DNA of 64,000 bases from Heterodera schachtii. Taxonomy: Eukaryota; Nematoda; Chromadorea; Rhabditida; Heteroderidae. The position numbers were made by a program, and so were the translations under genes. The notes beneath the pieces were generated by a model. The model ran no database searches. It was not told the origin of the DNA and was given only the letters and a program-made list of their open reading frames with translations. The DNA is taken from the NCBI GenBank assembly GCA_023374025.1, contig SIJG01000064.1, positions 85,943-149,942 of the forward strand. The letters are read 5' to 3'. Shown here in pieces: positions 35,643-47,726 of the stretch; position 1 is the first letter of the stretch, and each line of letters begins with the position of its first letter.

Positions 35643-36204
35643 GAAAAACGAAGACGGAAGAAGCACAGGACGAATTGCCAACGAACGGCGAATTTCAGAA
35701 AAAAAACCATTGAATTTGTATAAAACAGAATTTTTTTGCCCATTCCTTTCACTTCGGCCCCTTTTTCCATTTTGCCCAAATAATTGCCTAAAAAATTAAA
35801 TTTTGCTCATTCTCAGCTCATTTGTCAAATCCTTTCATCACTTCCTTTGCACATTTTCTCTATTTGCCATTGAATTTCAAAATAAATTTTTTTTATTGCG
35901 AATTGAAAATTTTTTTTGATTTATTTAAATAACAAAAAGAAATTTTTGGGTTTTTTGAATCCAAAAATTCGTCATCCGTAAGCTGTCAAATCGTACCCAA
36001 TGCGCATGAATCGGCATTTTCTCTTCACAATTAATTTTCAATTGTGCCGGCGAGTAATTTCGAAGAATTAACAAATGAAAACATTGGCCATATAAAGACA
36101 ATTTTTACTGATTACAGCACTTAAAAATCTTAATTTTAATTCAAATGTTTTTTTACTATTGAGAGTTATAATTTTTTTTTAAATGATAAAAGTTATTTAG
36201 CAAA
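35643..36204. other. Intergenic between receptor and serpentine receptor genes
   Basis: AATAAATTTTTT at about 35881 is a candidate polyadenylation signal for the receptor. TTATTTAG at 36193-36200 is a candidate splice or spliced-leader acceptor four bases before the next ATG. Confidence 0.5.
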
Positions 36205-37850
36205 ATGCATTTCGCCCCCGGCGATGATTTGTCCCAAGAAAATGGCACCGAATTGGAAGACTGTGCGGCTGCTGAAGCATCAGTCATCAACGTACAGTAC
36301 AACATTGTGAGAGCCGTGCAGACTGTAACCGGACTCCTCATTACCGTACTGTTGTTGAGGATTTTTTGGTACTGTAAGAATCACCCGGTGAAACTCCATG
36401 CGAATTTGGTGGTAAATGAACGAATGAACAAATTACTATGTCAGACCAATAAAATGTAAATTTTCGCCTTTTTAGATAATTCTGATCAGTGTTTTTTTGC
36501 TCTATGCTCTTTTCGTTTGGTCAATTGTTGTTGCGGCTGCTTGGAATTTTGTCAGTTAATTGAATAACACGAAAAGCCTTTTTTATTCGGAATTTCTTTT
36601 ATTAAATTTGCTCGACACTCAATTACCGTATCTTACCCTGATTATTTCTGCTATTCCCCAATTACTGTATCTTCCTCTTATTGATCTCCATCCCCCCAAT
36701 TACCGTATCGAACTCTTATTCCCCATTACAGTACCTCGCCTTGACTTACTCCGACCCTTGCGACTGTTTGTCCCCCGTTTGGTTGGTTTACGCCGTCCGA
36801 ATGCCCTTTTATTTGTACATCGCCGGCTCACCAATGCTCCATTTTGCCATTATGATCGAAAGGGTCCGTGCCACACTTTTTGTGCACAATTACGAAAGGG
36901 CCGGCACAAAATTCGCCGTTGGCATTTTGGCTTTAGTGGTAAAAAAGGAAAATATGTGACGACATATGCCAATTCGTTAAGGCAACTCTGTTGGTTGCTT
37001 TCTGCGTTTACGTTTACTTCAGCACAATCATTGACCCGACCTTTGAGAAACCCATGGTTTGTTTGTTAATTAACTCATTAATTAATACATAATTTATTTG
37101 CCATTTTAATTGCTTTAATAATTAGGTTTATTTTACGCTCACTGGCCGTTACAATGCCACCGAATTATTATATGCACATTATTTTTTTCTCCTTCTCGTC
37201 ATTTGCATTTCAATCGCCGATTATTTTTTGATCAGAATGAATCGACGACTAAAGCGGGCATTGTAAAAAAAAGGGGGGGGGGGAGAGAAAAGGAGGAATT
37301 AGTGGGGAACACCAAAGCACAAATTATTTAATTACTTGTAAAAATGATTTTATCCCGAAAATCTGAGCCAATCCCAAATGCTTTGATCATTTCCCAACTT
37401 TTGAATATTTTAAAGTCTTTAAAAACTAATTTAATCCCTCCAAAGCTCCAACAAAGTGCAGGACTATTCACTGAGCAGAAACTATCAAACGAATGAAAAC
37501 ATTTTGACCATGCGTATCATTTTCCCGTTGGACTTCTCCTACACCATTTTCTTCTCCATTTTCAACATTCTTTCGGGTTATATTCGAATCAAACGTGAAC
37601 AATTTGGCATTTTGGTGTACATTCGCACGTACGAAATAATCACTTTGGTGCGATTTTCTGAATTAATTAATTAAAATAGTAATTATTACCTTTTCCATTT
37701 TGGCTTCTCTTCGCCCATGCCATCATCACTTTGGTGGTCTATCACTATTTCTTGAGACGCAAAAACAAAAACAGTCAAAAAATGGAGCCAGCAGCGGACG
37801 AACATGCCGATTTGTACTTCCGAATTTTGCATTTGCAATGGCACAAATAG
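36205..37850 (+). CDS. Nematode serpentine chemoreceptor (Sra/Srb/Sre-like superfamily)
   Basis: About seven exons encode a seven-helix receptor. Exon 1 gives an extracellular, acidic N-terminus and TM1 (IVRAVQTVTGLLITVLLL) followed by HPVKLHANLVV at the cytoplasmic loop; exon 2 is TM2 (IILISVFLLYALFVWSIV); the next has DPCDCLSPVWLVYAVRMP, then FAIMIERVRATL, the ERxxAT motif at the end of TM3. TM4-TM6 follow: FAVGILALV, LLVAFCVYVYFS, then YFTLTGRYNATELLYAHYFF and LSRNYQTNENILTMRIIFPL (LSxxYQxxEN is the hallmark before TM6 in this superfamily). The last exon ends in a basic tail, stop 37848-37850. Its role is probably chemosensory; ligand unknown. Assignment to one sr family needs alignment. 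Confidence 0.8.
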
Positions 37851-38123
37851 CGAAAGCGAAATGGCACAGTGTTTAATGGTGATGATTTTTCAAGCTTCTG
37901 CTTTATGTTATTTATAAAGAAACTGTCTCAATTATGGCCAAAAGTGAATTTACAATTTGCTTAAATATAATTAATTAATTAATTAATTGGGGGGGGGGGG
38001 CAATTTGGCAATACTGCAAAAGACAGTGAATTAAATTTGGCATTTCATAATTCACATTGGTAATATCTTTGCTTTTAAGCCATTGATTTTCAGTGTCCCT
38101 TAGGCACTTTCTTGGATTTGTCG
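37851..38123. other. Short convergent intergenic region
   Basis: 3' ends of the chemoreceptor (+) and adenosine kinase (-) face each other. It contains a (TTAA)n stretch and a G-run at 37989-38000. Confidence 0.6.
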
Positions 38124-39602
38124 TCATTTTCGCTCCCGGCATTCGCCGACCCATTCTTCCGGGAAAGTGCACCCGCAATTCTGTACAATTGTGGCAGCCG
38201 CGGACAGTGCGAATTTCACGCACTTTTCCAGCGAAAAGTCACAGGCGAATGCTGCCAAAAACCCTTTAAATTGCCATTCAAATGATTAAAAATTCAAAAT
38301 TCAGCGCAAAAAGAAACCTCCGCAAAATGCGTCGCCCGCCCCATTTGTGTCCACAATTTTATCCACAAAAAGGACGGGAAATTCCTTTATTGTCCCATTT
38401 TGTGCCACAATTAGCGCCTTTTCCCCTCGGGTAATCAGCACAATTCGGCCCCCCGTTTTTCCTCCGTTGGCCTAAAACAAAAAAGAAAAACAATTGCTTA
38501 CCCAATTTAATTATTTATTTATTTATTCCTTTTTAATTTGTGTTAAAAACAATGCAATTTGATGCAAATGATCAGTTGGATTGAGTTCATTTGCCTTTGC
38601 ATAAGCAAATGCTTCCATTTCATTAGCTAAATTGGGGGAAACTATTAAATTTAAACATAAAATAAAAAAGTTTATCAGTTAATTTTGAGTATTTGATAAA
38701 TGAAAACATGAAAACTTGCCAAAAAGAATGTCCACAAATGGCATAATTTCGTTCAATTCCTTTTTGAATTTTCCAGGAATATAATCGGCACTCAAATTGA
38801 ATAAAAAAGGCCTCTCCAATTCATTTGCTTTTGTGGCCAAATGTTTAATTGCCTCGGGGCAAACCGTAAAAAAATGGGCCTTAATAATTTTAATTATATT
38901 AGTTTTATTTTATTTTTGAATCACAGATGAATAAAAAAAATTTGCTGTATCGATTAATTTCGCATTTTCGGGCAAATGCAAAAAATCCAAAGAGAAAAGA
39001 GAAGCAGCGCCAAGGCAAGCGCAAAGCGAACTAAAAATGGCGAAATAGGCAAAAATACAAAATACAATTAAATAAATAAAATTAATTAAATGACCGATTA
39101 GTGGCATTAATCAGTGAGAAGCATTTCCCGGTCCGAACCCTCTCAATCCGTTGGAATTTCGCTTCGACACCCGTCTCCAAGGTCTTCTCGAGTAGCATTT
39201 CCGCTTCGGAATCATTGCCAACCGAACCGAAAAATATTGCACGATCAGCCTTATGAAACTTTTGCCCATTGATTCCATTCGAAACCCATTGGAACACGCG
39301 AATTGTGTTAAGTGCTGATCCGCCGGGTAAAAAAAGGACAGAGTCCAAATTGAGAATTTCGTCCTCACTTAAATGCCTTTTTAATGGAGACAAAGTGTTT
39401 AATTGGATTTTGCTACAGTGGCATAAATTTGTCCATGTTTTGCTGGTCAATTAGCACAGCTCCGTTTTCTTTGAGGCCATATTTGTCCAATAATTCTGAC
39501 CCAACATTTGCCGAAATATCTTTACGTAAAAAAATATATTAACAAAGTATTTAAATATTAATAACCGAGCAAAGGGCTGCCAAGGCCAATTAAAATGGGC
39601 AT
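38124..39602 (-). CDS. Adenosine kinase
   Basis: PfkB-family kinase that phosphorylates adenosine to AMP with ATP in the cytosol and so controls purine salvage and the methyl cycle. Reading down the minus strand: start MPILIGLGSPLLDISANVG (ATG at 39600-39602), then LKENGAVLID; FLPGGSALNTIRVFQWVS (the GGS/N substrate-binding motif); AIFFGSVGNDSEAEMLLEK; RTGKCFSLINATNR joined across an intron to SLCACLGAASLF; FTVCPEAIKHLATKANE; and DTNGAGDAFCGGFF at about 38310-38351, the PfkB anion-hole/catalytic-Asp signature. The C-terminus is IVQNCGCTFPEEWVGECRE, stop 38124-38126. Length (about 340 residues) and order fit animal adenosine kinases. It lies 247 bp downstream of the NCS1 permease on the same strand, which suggests co-transcription. 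Confidence 0.9.
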
Positions 39603-39849
39603 AATAAAATGGGAAAACAAAACTTTTTAATTTGATTAAATTTATTTAAAAAATAATTATATTCATTGCTGAACAATCAATAAAAAGGTGAAATTAAATG
39701 AAAAAGAGAAGGAGCAGTGACAGATATCTGCTGATAATGATAAGACAGCGAAAGTTATTCCTTTCACATTTTTATACAATAATAATATATAATTTCATAC
39801 ATATTTTTTCGACTATTTGCAATATCATTTTTATATATTTTAATTTGGG
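39603..39849 (-). promoter_or_regulatory. Intercistronic spacer between NCS1 permease and adenosine kinase
   Basis: The 247-bp gap is in the size range of nematode operon spacers. On the minus strand an AATAAA (complement of TTTATT at about 39641-39646) stands about 40 bp before the kinase ATG, as expected where 3' processing of the upstream message is coupled to trans-splicing of the downstream one. A strong TTTCAG acceptor before the kinase ATG is not seen, only a weak AAAAAG. Confidence 0.4.
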
Positions 39850-42056
39850 TTATTTTTGTTTTTGTCCGTCCGTCGCTCCTCCCAAATTTCCCGTCAAATT
39901 TATCTTCGGATTGGCCCATTCCAAAATGGTAAAAGAACCAAAGCCGAAAAAACAGCCGACGAACCAACTGAAGAGGTGGAGAGAGCCGAAAGCGGTGCTT
40001 ATTTTTGGCAGAATGACCTGAAAAAGCAGACAATTACAAAAGGGTCAAAATTGGGATGGATGCCGTGGCAATTGCCAATGCGCCGCCAATGGCAGTCGCC
40101 CCCAACGCATTTGGGTTGAATCCGTTGCTGAACCAATAGCGCCCGTCCACGTCGCTGCTGTACAAATCGGGCACCCAAACCTTCTGTTTGCTCGCCTTTA
40201 TTTGTGGGATTTTGCAATGCCCGCGTGGGAAACTCTTACGATGAAATAGCCGGACACCAAAATGCCATGCAAAGGCCCAATTAAAGCGCCGAGAATCCCG
40301 AGGGCAAAGTGAATGGCTTCCGGATTGTTATACCTTAAGGGGCACACACAGCCATTTTAAAATTCCTTTTTTTTTTTTTTGGAATTTGAGTAGACAATTA
40401 CCAATTCCACGGGGTTAATAAGACTGAAGCGATCGCTGTGATCATTCCGCCGCCTCTCCATGAGATATGATTTGGTGCCAAATTTGAAAAATCAAAAGCA
40501 GGAGAAATAAAATTGGCCACAATGTTAATGCCAACGGTGGCGATCTGAATGCGTAGGAGTGTTTTTATAACAGAAAATATTTTTAATTAATTTTTCATTT
40601 TTGCCATTTTGTTGAGCATTGACAGACCACAAAAGTCGCCCCTCCGACAGAGACAACGGTCAGTCCGACCCAATCAGAAGATGATCTGTTCCCAATTTGC
40701 TCAACAACTTCGATCGGATCGGTGATCAATCGACCGAAGACGGGCAAAGTGGCAGAAGTGATCAGAACGGTGAGCAGAGAGAAGAAAATGAAATTTACGG
40801 GCAAACCTAAGGGAAGTGGGTTAATCACCAACAATTGACTCAATAAATTTATTTTTCACCCATTTTTACCCAAAAAATTTCCCAATTTTACAGCTTTCCA
40901 AGATTTGGCATAGCGCGAAAAATCGCCAAAATTAAGCATTGGGCCCGAAAAATAGGAGACAACCAACGCAACGGCAGAAAACATTGACGGGAGAGAGTCG
41001 ACAAAGGGCAAAGGGTCGCCTTCGGTTTAAAATTTTGTTGTTTCTAAAGTGCCAATGCCACACCAACCGACCGCTGAAGTTCAAACTCAAATTGCGTACG
41101 CCGGCATTAGCAACCAAATAAAGGGCCAGCAGAAGCATCGCCACGTAAACAGCCGGGCCGGCCCAGTCGATGAACTTTCTGATGGCCTCCATTCCCATCC
41201 AAAAAAGAACGGCTTGGGCAAGGGACATGATGCCGAAGGAGCACCAGCCGAGCGGAGAGAGACCGACAAAGCCATGGGACTGAAAAGGACGGGGAGAAAT
41301 GGCCGGGGAGGAGCAAAAAGAAGACATTGTGCAAGAAGACCAGTGATGGGAAGAACTTGAGCAGAACGACGATAAGGGCACGGGAAGCCAAGAAAGTTTG
41401 GACACCGTACCAAGCGATGGCAATGGAACCACGGAGCAAAGCGGGCACGTTGGCACCGCGAATGCCGAAAATGGCACGATTGATGACCGGGTAAGGCACG
41501 CCAGTGACCTGTTGAAGACAAATGGGAGCGAAAAAGGGGGGGAAATGCAACTTGGCTGGGCTTGGCCACCCAATTGCAGCAGAAATGGACGATTAGTATT
41601 CCGAGGATGAGGGCAATTAGCACATAAAAAGGAGAAAAAAATTAAAAGGAAAAATAAGCAAATAGATAATTTGAAAAAGACTACAGCACTCACTGACTCA
41701 ACAAACTCTTAATTCTCATTGTGAGCTTAAATAATAATCATTTACTTGCCAGCCGGACAAACGGAGCGCAAAAAGACTTCCGGCTGTCAGATAACCGGCC
41801 ACACTGTGAACATCTGACCAAAGGCTTTTCATTCTCTTTTTCATTTAAGCTTTGTTAATTACCGGTCATCCAAACAGCGAAAATGTTATAAGTATTCCAA
41901 TGTTGACTTTGTAATGGTTTTAAATCATCATTACAAAGGGACGGGTCAAACGAAGGGACAGCAATTTAAACCCTCCGCCGATGGCGGAGAATTCGTTTTA
42001 CATTTTGCCATTTCAATGGGTCGGATTTTATCGATGCCATTTTTGGAAGAAGCCAT
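39850..42056 (-). CDS. NCS1-family nucleobase/allantoin/hydantoin-type permease, probable horizontal acquisition
   Basis: Twelve-helix sodium- or proton-coupled symporter of the NCS1 family (Mhp1, PucI, CodB, fungal Fur and plant PLUTO relatives). Signatures down the minus strand: NDDLKPLQSQHWNTYNIF (about 41880-41932), then across an intron DVHSVAGYLTAGSLFAL and LSGWQ; TGVPYPVINRAIFGIRGA; AIAWYGVQTFLASRAL with the Trp and Gln that contact substrate in Mhp1; FWMGMEAIRKFIDWAGP; NFGDFSRYAKSWKAV at about 40885-40934, the family's TM8 hallmark; INIVANFISPAFDFS; NPNAFGATAIGGALAIATA; and a final helix ending in a short GGATDGQKQK tail. Stop at 39850-39852. It has at least seven spliceosomal introns. 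The start (ATG at 42054-42056) gives a short hydrophilic N-terminus, but one frame break at about 41940-41985 separates it from NDDLKP. NCS1 is generally absent from animals, so transfer from bacteria or a fungus is inferred. Substrate unknown. Confidence 0.85.
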
Positions 42057-42873
42057 CGAAAAAAGAAAGAAAGAATATTATTTTATTTTTAATATAATAT
42101 TTTTTTAAAAAGAACAAGCAATTCATTTTAAGTTTTGTAAGCAGAGAAATAATTTAAAAAGGCGAAAAGCAAACTTTGAAAGAGCAAACAAAAAATGTGT
42201 AAAGGACAGAAAAAAGAAAGAAGAAATGCATTAAAAATTCACTTTTAATGATCAAAAAAGCAAAGAAAGAATTTGTTATTCGATTAAAACATCTGTTGTT
42301 AAAAAACGATCAAATGAATTGGAAAACAAATTTTCTTTTGACATTTCGTCGTAATTTGATAACTAATTACCTAAATGGAATTTTTGTAAAATCGACTGTC
42401 TTTTTTTTAAATTTTCTATGAATTGGGCAAATCCAAAACTTCGGGCCGATGATCGATTACCGTCGTGTGGGAAAACTGAACACAAATTGCATAACACAAA
42501 TTAGAATTAGTAATTCGAACTATCATTTTTATAAGATTATTTTCATATATTTTTTTATTAATAATTCGCTATTTTTTAATTTAAAATCAAATTTTAATTC
42601 AAAAATATAATTAAAAAAGGCATAAAAAATTAGCTTTGAAAAAGAAATTTTATTGGCAAAAATAAAAATGTCTGTTTCTGTTCACAGGAATGGACTCAAA
42701 AAGAATGAAAGGCGGAGGCGAATGAAAGCGCATAAAATGAAAAATAAGAATGAAAAAAGGCGAATGAATTCGAATAATCTCTCCGATTAATTCAAATCCC
42801 TCCGTCGGTTTTCGTTGTTTTTGGTTGTTCGGTTCGGTGTTCATTGATTTGCTGCTTTTCTTCCTTTGCTTTT
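42057..42873. other. AT-rich intergenic between NCS1 permease and RhoGEF
   Basis: No coding exon. The minus frame at 42650-42952 overlaps the last RhoGEF exon in a different frame and continues into the 3' UTR. The region contains the promoter of the permease gene and the 3' end of RhoGEF. Confidence 0.5.
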
Positions 42874-45234
42874 TCACATTAGCATTGCCAAGCGTCGTTC
42901 TGCCGGCGTCGGCGGTTGGGGCCGCGGCCTTTCGCGAAGCGCCTCCAACCAAAGGCCTTTTGTGGCCGGATCGGGACAGCTGAACACGTAGTCGCGGGCC
43001 TGGCTGGACACTTTGAACGCGTTCCTAAGGGAAGCGCCGGTGGTCGGCTCTAAAGGGGGGGGGGGGGGGGAATTAGCGAACAGAATTCAAATTGAGGGTC
43101 ATTAGCAGTCTCTGCTGCGTGCCGACCTTTTCCGTCGTGCATCTCCTGCACAGTGACTCCGTGCAGTGCCATTCTCTCCTTAAACACCAATTGGTGCCTC
43201 CTCAGCACGTCCCTTCGGCACAGCACAATCGTCTGGTCGAACAGATAAGCGTGCACACTTTTCGCCCATTGCATTTGCGCGCGCCACAGCGCACGACAGT
43301 GCAATTCGCCATTGATAAGCATTCGATGATTACTCTCCACCAAATCGGGCCCCTAAGAATTTTGGGAGGGGAAAAAGATACTCAGCAGAAAGCCCAATTG
43401 TACCCGAAAGCCGTGGACGCTTTTCTGCCAAAGCCAAATCTTTTGGATGGCGTCCACGCGCCGCTTTCCGTCGTTCACTTGGGCCGCGACTTGGCGCATT
43501 GTTCGCTGGGCCAATTCGAGAGCCAATCGAAATTGTGAAATGGTCAGTCAGCTTATAACTGTCCTCAGTTGGCACCTGTCCGGATGTCCCGCGGGCGTTG
43601 CCTTGAGAAGTTCGAGCAATTGGAGGGGATATCGGCAAATGCGCTGGACGGGGGTCAACAAAACGCTGTCGAGGCTTAGGGCGGGCATTGCGCGGAGAAG
43701 ACGGCACGCCTTTGGGAACAGCAACAAATGAATGGAAAAGAAAGTGTTTAAGCACCTCGAAGAAGTGCAGAAATTGAGGTTGTTGTTCCAAAGTGACCAA
43801 TTCGGTGCAGGACAAAGTGCGATTGTTGCAGTAATCGGTGTAAATGCCGAATTGTTGGCACTGCACCGTAAACATTTTGATAAATTGGAAATCCAAAACC
43901 AAGTCCATTCTTACATTTCTCAAAAACACATTGGCGACGGCACTCTTTTCCGGCTCCTTCTCGTCCAACTCCGTCTCAAACTCGCGGAACAGTCGCGAGT
44001 GCAGCATCAGAATCAGCTCCAAGTTGCCGAAGATGCGCTGCACTCTTTCCTCCGGGAATAACTCTCGACGTCGCCGGCACTGCTCCACAAAGCCCTAACA
44101 AAGGAATAATGGCATTAATTTTGGGCTTATGTACTCATTCGTTCTGCTGATGTTTTGCCTGGACGAGGTTCTGCAGCAGTCGAACGTATTCTCTCTCAGT
44201 GCTGATCAGTTCCTGCACAATTCGTCGTCTCAGCAAACGCATTTCGGGCGACGGAAAGCCTTCGGAAGAGTCGAACTTGTGCAACGCTTCCAATTGACCA
44301 CCAGCACAAAGTTTGCACAAGTCCCTATTCCTCGGCTAAACCTTGGAATTTAAAATGCCAAAATGCGGGAAGGGGGGGGGGATGATAGTGCCGAAAAGAG
44401 GGCGAGTGGGAAGGAAGAACCCAAGAATAATGCCGAATGGCACATTTACCCGCACATATGAAGCTGGAAACCATCCGCTGCGCGGGCCGCAAACGCCGTA
44501 CCAAAGTTGGGGGGAGGGACAGTCGAGCACGGCAACTTCCTCTCCGGCACGGAAAGGCAATTCATCACGAAGCATTGCGACATGTTCCCACACCTGAAAA
44601 TTCAATGTCACGAAATTTGGGAGAAAATCGACGACCGCTTCGGCAAGGAAAAGAACGCCGGTGCCGGAAAAGGACGAAGACGCAGCGGAACAGCACGCGA
44701 CGCCCCACCCGTTCACTTCGCCTCCGTCGTCGCTGCTGCTCGCTGTGGTGGTCAAACTGCCAGCCGAGTGAGTGCTTTTGATCAATTTGGTTAATTGAAA
44801 GCATTTCTCATGCTTCTTCACCTGCTCCTCACTCCGCTGTCCTCTGAACATCCGCAACTGCTCTTTTTGCCTTTTTGCTGCTTTTCCTTTTTGTCCCCCC
44901 ACATTTTCGTTCCGCCGTTTGCCACTTTTGTGTCGTCAAATGCCGAGGAAGTGGAAGATGAAGCGGACGAGTCCAATCGCTCTGTTGTCCGTTTTGGTTC
45001 CGCTTTTTTCGTTCCGCCTTCGTCCGTGCAGCAGTCCTCGTCGATGAAGTCGTTCAGTTCCGTTCGGTTGTGCTGCGGTTGGCCTTTGCTTTGTCCTCCT
45101 ATTGCCAATTCGCGGCTCCGTGCGCCCGGCTGAGAGCGCGAACGACGCTTATGCGAAGCGGAGAAGGCGGACGGGGCGGAGCAGCAGTCGCCGCTGTGTT
45201 GGTTCAGCTGCGGACGCGAGTCGTCCGCGTCGGC
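42874..45234 (-). CDS. SH3-DH-PH Rho guanine-nucleotide exchange factor (collybistin/ASEF type), 3' part
   Basis: Activates a Rho-family GTPase (Cdc42 or Rac in relatives) at the membrane or cytoskeleton. On the minus strand: an acidic Ser-rich N-terminal region (45234-44818); SH3 at about 44640-44430 (VWEHVAMLRDELPFRAGEEV ... SGWFPASYVRV); DH at about 44320-43400, with CR1 VQELISTEREYVRLLQNLV, IFGNLELILMLHSRLF, and CR3 LLTPVQRICRYPLQLLELLK; PH at about 43380-42890 (MLINGELHC, HAYLFDQTIVLCRRDVLRR, NAFKVSSQARDYVFSC, KGLWLEALRE with the invariant Trp). The stop is at 42874-42876 after AERRLAMLM. This SH3-DH-PH order with the SH3 just before DH marks the collybistin (ARHGEF9)/ASEF group. The 5' end is open: further exons on the same strand up to about 52 kb probably belong to it. 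Confidence 0.88.
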
Positions 45235-47450
45235 CTGCCAAAACGGAAATAAATAAAAGACGGAAACCAGCAGGAAGAAATGGAAATGATCAAAGAATTG
45301 AGAAACAATTGAAGTAAATTCACTTATTTATAAATTAATCAGAGAATGATGAATGGCTTATTTATTTACTAAATTATATTCGATTTTTGTTTCTATTAAT
45401 TTTTTGTTTTATGCTAATCCAATCGATTGACAGTCACAACAATTCGATAATCGACGGGAATTTTTCGTTGGACGGAAGAGTTTTTGATAATGGATGTTGA
45501 GCTGACTGATCAACAGAGAAAGGCGGGAGAGACCGCTGCTGTGCCGATTGGATGCCCATTAATCGTCCACCTGATGGACCGGGAATTTCCCGGGGCGGAG
45601 ATGGGCCGGCGGCGGAGGGAGTCGCGACGGCCGAGGCATGTCCAACAGAAGCAGAAGGTCGGACGGAGGTGCGGAGGAGGAGGGAGAAGAAGCAGGGCAC
45701 TCCCGGAAGGGCTGCCGAAAGTGAAGCCGAGGGGAAAGACGACGGGGCGAACAATGGGAAGGGTCGTCGACGAAAAAATAGTTGGAATCCTAGGGGAGGG
45801 GAGGGAAGGAATTGGAAAAACGAAGAAAAATGGGAAAAATGTTAAAAATTTGGGGAAAACTGGGCGGAAAAAAGGGACACAAAAGAAGCCCAGCATTAAT
45901 TAAATGTTTAATTAATAAATTATAAATGAGCTCCATATGTTCACATTTCGCTCCCTTTGATTTTTTTGTGATCGAAACGAAAATCCCATCGAAAACGGAC
46001 AAAACGAAGGAACGAAAACGGAGAAGCGAATGAGGCGAAGATCGGCGTGAGAGAGACAATGGCACGACGGAATGAATGAATGAATGAATGAATGATCAAG
46101 TGGGAGGAGGGCGGCGAACACTTTTATAGTGAAAACGCCGAAGGCGGAGAGAAAGAAATTTGGAGGGGGGGGGGGGGGGGGGGGGAAAGAATTTATTGCT
46201 TGAGACATCCTTTTTTACTTGAACTGTTTTATGACCAAAATTATTTGTATAAACGGAAAGTCAATTCGAATGGAAGGACATTTGATCAATGAAAAAAGCA
46301 ATTTTAAATAAAAATGAAAAATTTAACAAAAATTATGAGTGAATTGATTGATGGATGGTAAGAAAACATTTGCAAAATTTGTTGAGGCAAAGGTCGGCCG
46401 ATGGAGTCCCTCAGATAAGAGGAGGAGGGAATTTGTTCACGGGGGAACGAACAATCACAGCAAAAGCCCAAAACGAAAAAATAAAACAAAAAGAAACGAA
46501 ACAAAGGGATCACCGGCGGAGTGATCACTCCGAGAGGAATATTTACACACCAAACTGATTGGGAAATGGTAATTAATTGTGGATAATAATTAATAATAAT
46601 TATTATTATAATGATGAATGAATGAATGAATGAATGATGAAACAAAGTGTTGGATTTGAAGAGGGGGAGGCGAAGACCAATTTGTGTGCACAAATGGTGG
46701 CCCAAAAGGTTGGACAAGGCGAGTCACTCTCGAGACCGACCGGGCAGCAGCCGGTCAGTTCGGGAATTGATCCGCCGGTCCCTCCCTCAACCATCCCCGG
46801 CGGGGGAGAACATTCTCAAAATAGGTGGTGCACTGGAAAAGTACATCTTAACGCTGTGTGAGAGAGCACTGGGGGAAAATAGGACAAAAAATCGAAAAAA
46901 CCGAATGCTGCACAAACACACGCCCCCTCCCTCCCCTTTAGTACTGCCCCCCCCCCCTCACTAACCCTGACAAACACCACCATTCATTCAGCAGGAAGCC
47001 CCCCCCCACCCCTTTTTTTTCTTACGCCTGCCAAGTCTCTGATGCGCCAAGCAGTTAGAGTGATCAGTCGGACGGACTTTGAGTGAATGGGGGGGGGGGA
47101 AAGAATAGGAGCGAATTTCGGGTGGGAAAGGTGCGCAAGTAACGGGGGAAGAGAGGGTGGAAGAAGCATTGAAAATCCGACAAAACATTCAAACAGAAAC
47201 AGCAGCTCAATTGAACCGTCCCAAATGAAAAGTCAGCGGCTGAAGTCTCATCCCTCCCAATGAAAAAGGGGTCGGATGGGCAGAAGTGCACAAGGTCAAT
47301 TGAAATTGAGGGGGGGGGGGGGAGTACTGCTTGCTGCTGGGCAGCAAATTGGGCAGACAAATGGGGGAAATTGGGAGAGATTTGGGACGGGAGAAAATTG
47401 TAGAAAATGGAGAATGGGTGGTGCAGGGGAGGACCATCGATTGTTTATTA

Positions 47451-47478
47451 TGAGGGGGGGGGGGGGGGGGGGGGGGGG
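47451..47478 (+). repeat. 28-base G homopolymer
   Basis: The longest of more than 25 G or C runs of ten or more bases in the window; the exact length is likely imprecise in any assembly. Confidence 0.8.
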
Positions 47479-47726
47479 TGACAACGTGGAGGGAGGCCAA
47501 TTAGAAAAAGGGGGAAGAGAATTTGGGTTATTGGTTTATCAATTAGTATCTTCTTTCCTCACTTTTTGAATATTTCTTCTGATTAAGCTTACTCTTATTG
47601 TTGTTCGTATGCTTATGTATTTTGTTAACGAATGCACTACCAAAAAGAAAAGAAAGAATTGTTTAAAAATTTATGAACTTCTTTTGTGAAAGTGTCTTCC
47701 GTTCACAAAAGCATTCGCAAAAGCGC

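Noticed and set aside
40932..41693. 253-codon minus frame as a single exon
   Set aside because: It runs through several NCS1 introns in the wrong frame; the conserved permease segments lie in the other minus frames and join at splice sites.
39850..42056. NCS1 permease as bacterial contamination
   Set aside because: It is split by spliceosomal introns with TTTCAG/CAACAG acceptors and flanked by ordinary nematode genes on the same sequence.
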